Assembly (NCBI GenBank): GCA_017989885.1
Contig: JAGNPA010000067.1
Location: forward strand, 1-8,068
Reading direction: 5' to 3'
DNA length: 8,068 nucleotides
Source: Aquabacterium sp.
GTDB lineage: Bacteria > Pseudomonadota > Gammaproteobacteria > Burkholderiales > Burkholderiaceae_C
Below are positions 6,631 to 8,068 of this stretch, piece after piece (the first letter of the stretch is position 1; each line of letters starts with the position of its first letter). The notes beneath the pieces are model-generated. The model ran no database searches. It had not been told where the DNA came from and saw only the letters and a program-made list of their open reading frames with translations. The position numbers and the translations under genes were made by a program.

Positions 6631-6639
6631 TGTTAAATT
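6631..6639 (+). promoter_or_regulatory. Possible extended -10 promoter of the permease gene
   Basis: TGTTAAATT (6631-6639) fits an extended -10 (TG, one base, then TAAATT, four of six matches to consensus), in the only AT-rich patch of the 195-bp divergent gap 6504-6698. No good -35 is seen 17 bases upstream (CAGCTC). It would give a leader of about 50 bases to ATG 6699. The rest of the gap shows no further signal that I can support, and no minus-strand promoter for the kinase was convincing. Confidence 0.35.
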
Positions 6640-6698
6640 CTGATCCCGGTCGCCACTCAGGGTTTCCCCGGCATCGTGGTGTGACCTGTGCGCACCCC

Positions 6699-7682
6699 AT
6701 GCAAAGTTTCCTCGACCCTGCCATCCTTTTTTTCGTGTTTGGCCTGCTGGCCGGCGCCCTGCGCTCCAATCTGGAGATCCCACCGCAGATCGCACGCTTT
6801 CTGTCCCTCTATCTGTTGATGGCCCTGGGCCTGAAGGGCGGCTTTGCGCTGCACCAGTCGGGTTTGACGATGGACGTGGCGGTGAGCCTGGGCTGTGCCC
6901 TGCTGCTGGCCACCGTGGTGCCACTGCTGGGCTATCACCTGCTCAAGCGTGTTCTGAGTGGCTATGACGCGGCGGCGATTGCGGCAACCTACGGCTCGGT
7001 GAGCGCCGTGACCTTCATCACCGCCGTGCAGTACCTCGACAACCACAACGTGCCTTACGGGGGGCACATGGCGGCAGCGATGGCCTTGATGGAGTCGCCC
7101 GCGATCATCATGGCGGTGCTGCTGGCCAACATGGTGCGCCAGCGTGAAAAGGAGCAGTCGCTGGCGGCTGAGTCACGCACGGTGCGCAACACGCCGCTGA
7201 GCCGCATCCTGCACGAGTCGGTCACCGACGGCGCGCAGTTGGTGCTGCTGGGGGCGATGGTGATCGGCATCGTCACGGGGCAGTCGGGCCACGATGCCAT
7301 GCAACCGTTCGCGGGTGACCTGTTCAAGGGGATGCTGGCCTTCTTCCTGCTCGACATGGGTCTGAACGCGGCCCGCAGCATGAGCGGGCTCAAAGGCAAG
7401 TCACCGTGGTTGCTGGCCTACGGTCTGGTCGGGCCGCTGGTGCACGCCAGCCTGGCCCTGGGCCTGTGCGTGCTGCTCGACATCCCGGCCGGCAATGGCG
7501 CTTTGCTGGTGGTGCTGGCGGCGAGCGCCTCCTACATCGCTGTGCCAGCCGTGGTGCGTCACGCCATCCCCGAGGCCAACCCCTCCCTGTACATCGGCAT
7601 GTCGCTGGGGCTGACCTTCCCGTTCAACATCCTGGTGGGCATCCCGCTGTACGTGGGCGTGGCCCAGCGCGTGCTGGGCTGA
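6699..7682 (+). CDS. SbtA-family permease (sodium-dependent bicarbonate transporter-like)
   Basis: The 327-residue hydrophobic protein matches the Sbt_1 (formerly DUF897) family. It starts FLDPAILFFVFGLLAGALRS (4-22), with LSLYLLMALGLKGG (35-48), ATYGSVSAVTF (96-106), MESPAI (131-136) and, in the second half, LLDMGLNA (217-224), ASASYIAVPAVVRHAIPEANPSLYIG (275-300) and LTFPFN (305-310). The two short Ser/Ala-rich segments at 96-106 and 275-285 are the inverted-repeat crossing regions that in cyanobacterial SbtA hold sodium and bicarbonate. About ten membrane helices, with a charged cytosolic loop between the halves (about 146-168). Cyanobacterial SbtA is about 370 residues; this one is shorter. 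Whether it carries bicarbonate in this organism is an inference. The start is ATG 6699; upstream in-frame GTG codons at 6591 and 6681 give non-family extensions. No ribosome-binding site is evident. No SbtB-like PII gene follows; the next gene is on the opposite strand. Confidence 0.87.
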   Translation: MQSFLDPAILFFVFGLLAGALRSNLEIPPQIARFLSLYLLMALGLKGGFALHQSGLTMDVAVSLGCALLLATVVPLLGYHLLKRVLSGYDAAAIAATYGSVSAVTFITAVQYLDNHNVPYGGHMAAAMALMESPAIIMAVLLANMVRQREKEQSLAAESRTVRNTPLSRILHESVTDGAQLVLLGAMVIGIVTGQSGHDAMQPFAGDLFKGMLAFFLLDMGLNAARSMSGLKGKSPWLLAYGLVGPLVHASLALGLCVLLDIPAGNGALLVVLAASASYIAVPAVVRHAIPEANPSLYIGMSLGLTFPFNILVGIPLYVGVAQRVLG

Positions 7683-7710
7683 GCGCACGCGGGCGGCGAT
7701 CACGAACGCT

Positions 7711-8068
7711 TCACGCGTCGCACTGCGGCGTGGCGCGGGCCATCAGCGCCGCACAGTCCACGCCGCGCGGCAAGGTGCCGTAATGGTGATGGCTGCCGCC
7801 GCTCAGACGTGAGGCGCAGAAAGCGTCGCTGACCACGCTGGGCGCATGCTGCACCAACAGCGCCGCCTGCACTGCCAGGGCCATGCGACCGACCAGATCG
7901 CGGGCGCGGTACTCCAGCTCAGACAGGTCGGTGAAGGCGCTCTGCAGATCGGCCACGTAGCGGTCGAGCTGGGCGTGGCCCCCACGGGCACGCGCCACCT
8001 CCTGGAAGAAGGCTTGCACCACGTCCGGGGTCTTCTGCATGGCGCGCAGCACGTCCAGGCACTGGACG
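7711..8068 (-). CDS. AidB-like acyl-CoA dehydrogenase (C-terminal fragment)
   Basis: The minus-strand frame is open to the window edge and stops with TGA at 7711-7713, giving 118 visible residues. It begins VQCLDVLRAMQKTPDVVQAF, which matches the WEGSGN-x-x-CLDVLR region of AidB and relatives, just after the usual active-site loop. It continues through a helical domain with LVGRMALAVQAALLVQHAPS and ends in DAFCASRL, YGTLPRGVD. AidB is a flavoprotein induced in the adaptive response to alkylating agents in E. coli, with weak isovaleryl-CoA dehydrogenase activity and DNA binding; many bacterial relatives are simply annotated as acyl-CoA dehydrogenases. The N-terminal three quarters lie right of the window. 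A start at GTG 8052 is an artefact of the cut. It is convergent with the permease, with 28 bases between stops and no clear terminator. Confidence 0.85.
   Translation of the reverse strand, partial: VQCLDVLRAMQKTPDVVQAFFQEVARARGGHAQLDRYVADLQSAFTDLSELEYRARDLVGRMALAVQAALLVQHAPSVVSDAFCASRLSGGSHHHYGTLPRGVDCAALMARATPQCDA

Noticed and set aside
6591..6698. N-terminal extension of the SbtA-like permease from GTG 6591
   Set aside because: The 36 extra residues are not membrane-like or family-like, and the likely -10 element at 6634-6639 lies inside the extension.
1..8068. CRISPR array, insertion sequence, integrase, tRNA/rRNA, riboswitch or new defence cluster
   Set aside because: No repeated spacer-like units, terminal repeats with transposase, RNA gene folds or defence-type domain sets were seen on either strand, apart from the single toxin-antitoxin pair.

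Overview
This GC-rich, densely packed window looks like the chromosome of a betaproteobacterium, probably of the order Burkholderiales. That placement is inferred from the strong G/C third-position bias and the kinds of protein present; there is no rRNA or other direct phylogenetic marker. No tRNA, rRNA, insertion sequence, integrase, CRISPR array or phage gene was recognised.

Left part (1-1930, all + strand): the last 75 codons of an NADP-dependent malic enzyme of the MaeB type; a perfect 9-bp inverted repeat that ends exactly at the next start codon; a 10-TM EamA/DMT-family permease; then a two-gene type II toxin-antitoxin operon (Phd/YefM-like antitoxin, ParE/RelE-like toxin) with its own sigma70-like promoter and a dyad over the -10 element that is a good candidate for the autoregulatory operator.

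Middle part (1931-4268): an intrinsic terminator on the minus strand ends an acyl-CoA dehydrogenase gene (minus). That gene is divergent from a short-chain dehydrogenase/reductase gene (plus). The roughly 185-bp region between them is AT-richer than its surroundings and carries a sigma70-like promoter for the SDR, with the palindrome TGACG-CATA-CGTCA over its -35. The pair is probably a small acyl-CoA oxidation or reduction module under shared control. The dehydrogenase has its likely catalytic Glu in the long-chain/isovaleryl position (Glu247), not the medium-chain position. The SDR lacks the canonical Ser/Tyr/Lys catalytic residues and resembles the peroxisomal trans-2-enoyl-CoA reductase (PECR) branch.

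Right part (4281-8068): a membrane-anchored hybrid histidine kinase (PAS-PAS-HisKA-HATPase-REC, minus strand), convergent with the SDR and with no separate response regulator beside it; divergent from it, an SbtA-family (sodium-dependent bicarbonate transporter-like) permease with no SbtB partner in view; and, convergent with that, the C-terminal 118 residues of an AidB-like acyl-CoA dehydrogenase running off the right edge.

Most of the window is ordinary housekeeping or accessory chromosome, and I see no convincing new multi-gene system. The best second looks are the SDR with an altered active site and its divergent acyl-CoA dehydrogenase partner, the start-codon-abutting inverted repeat, and the toxin-antitoxin operator.
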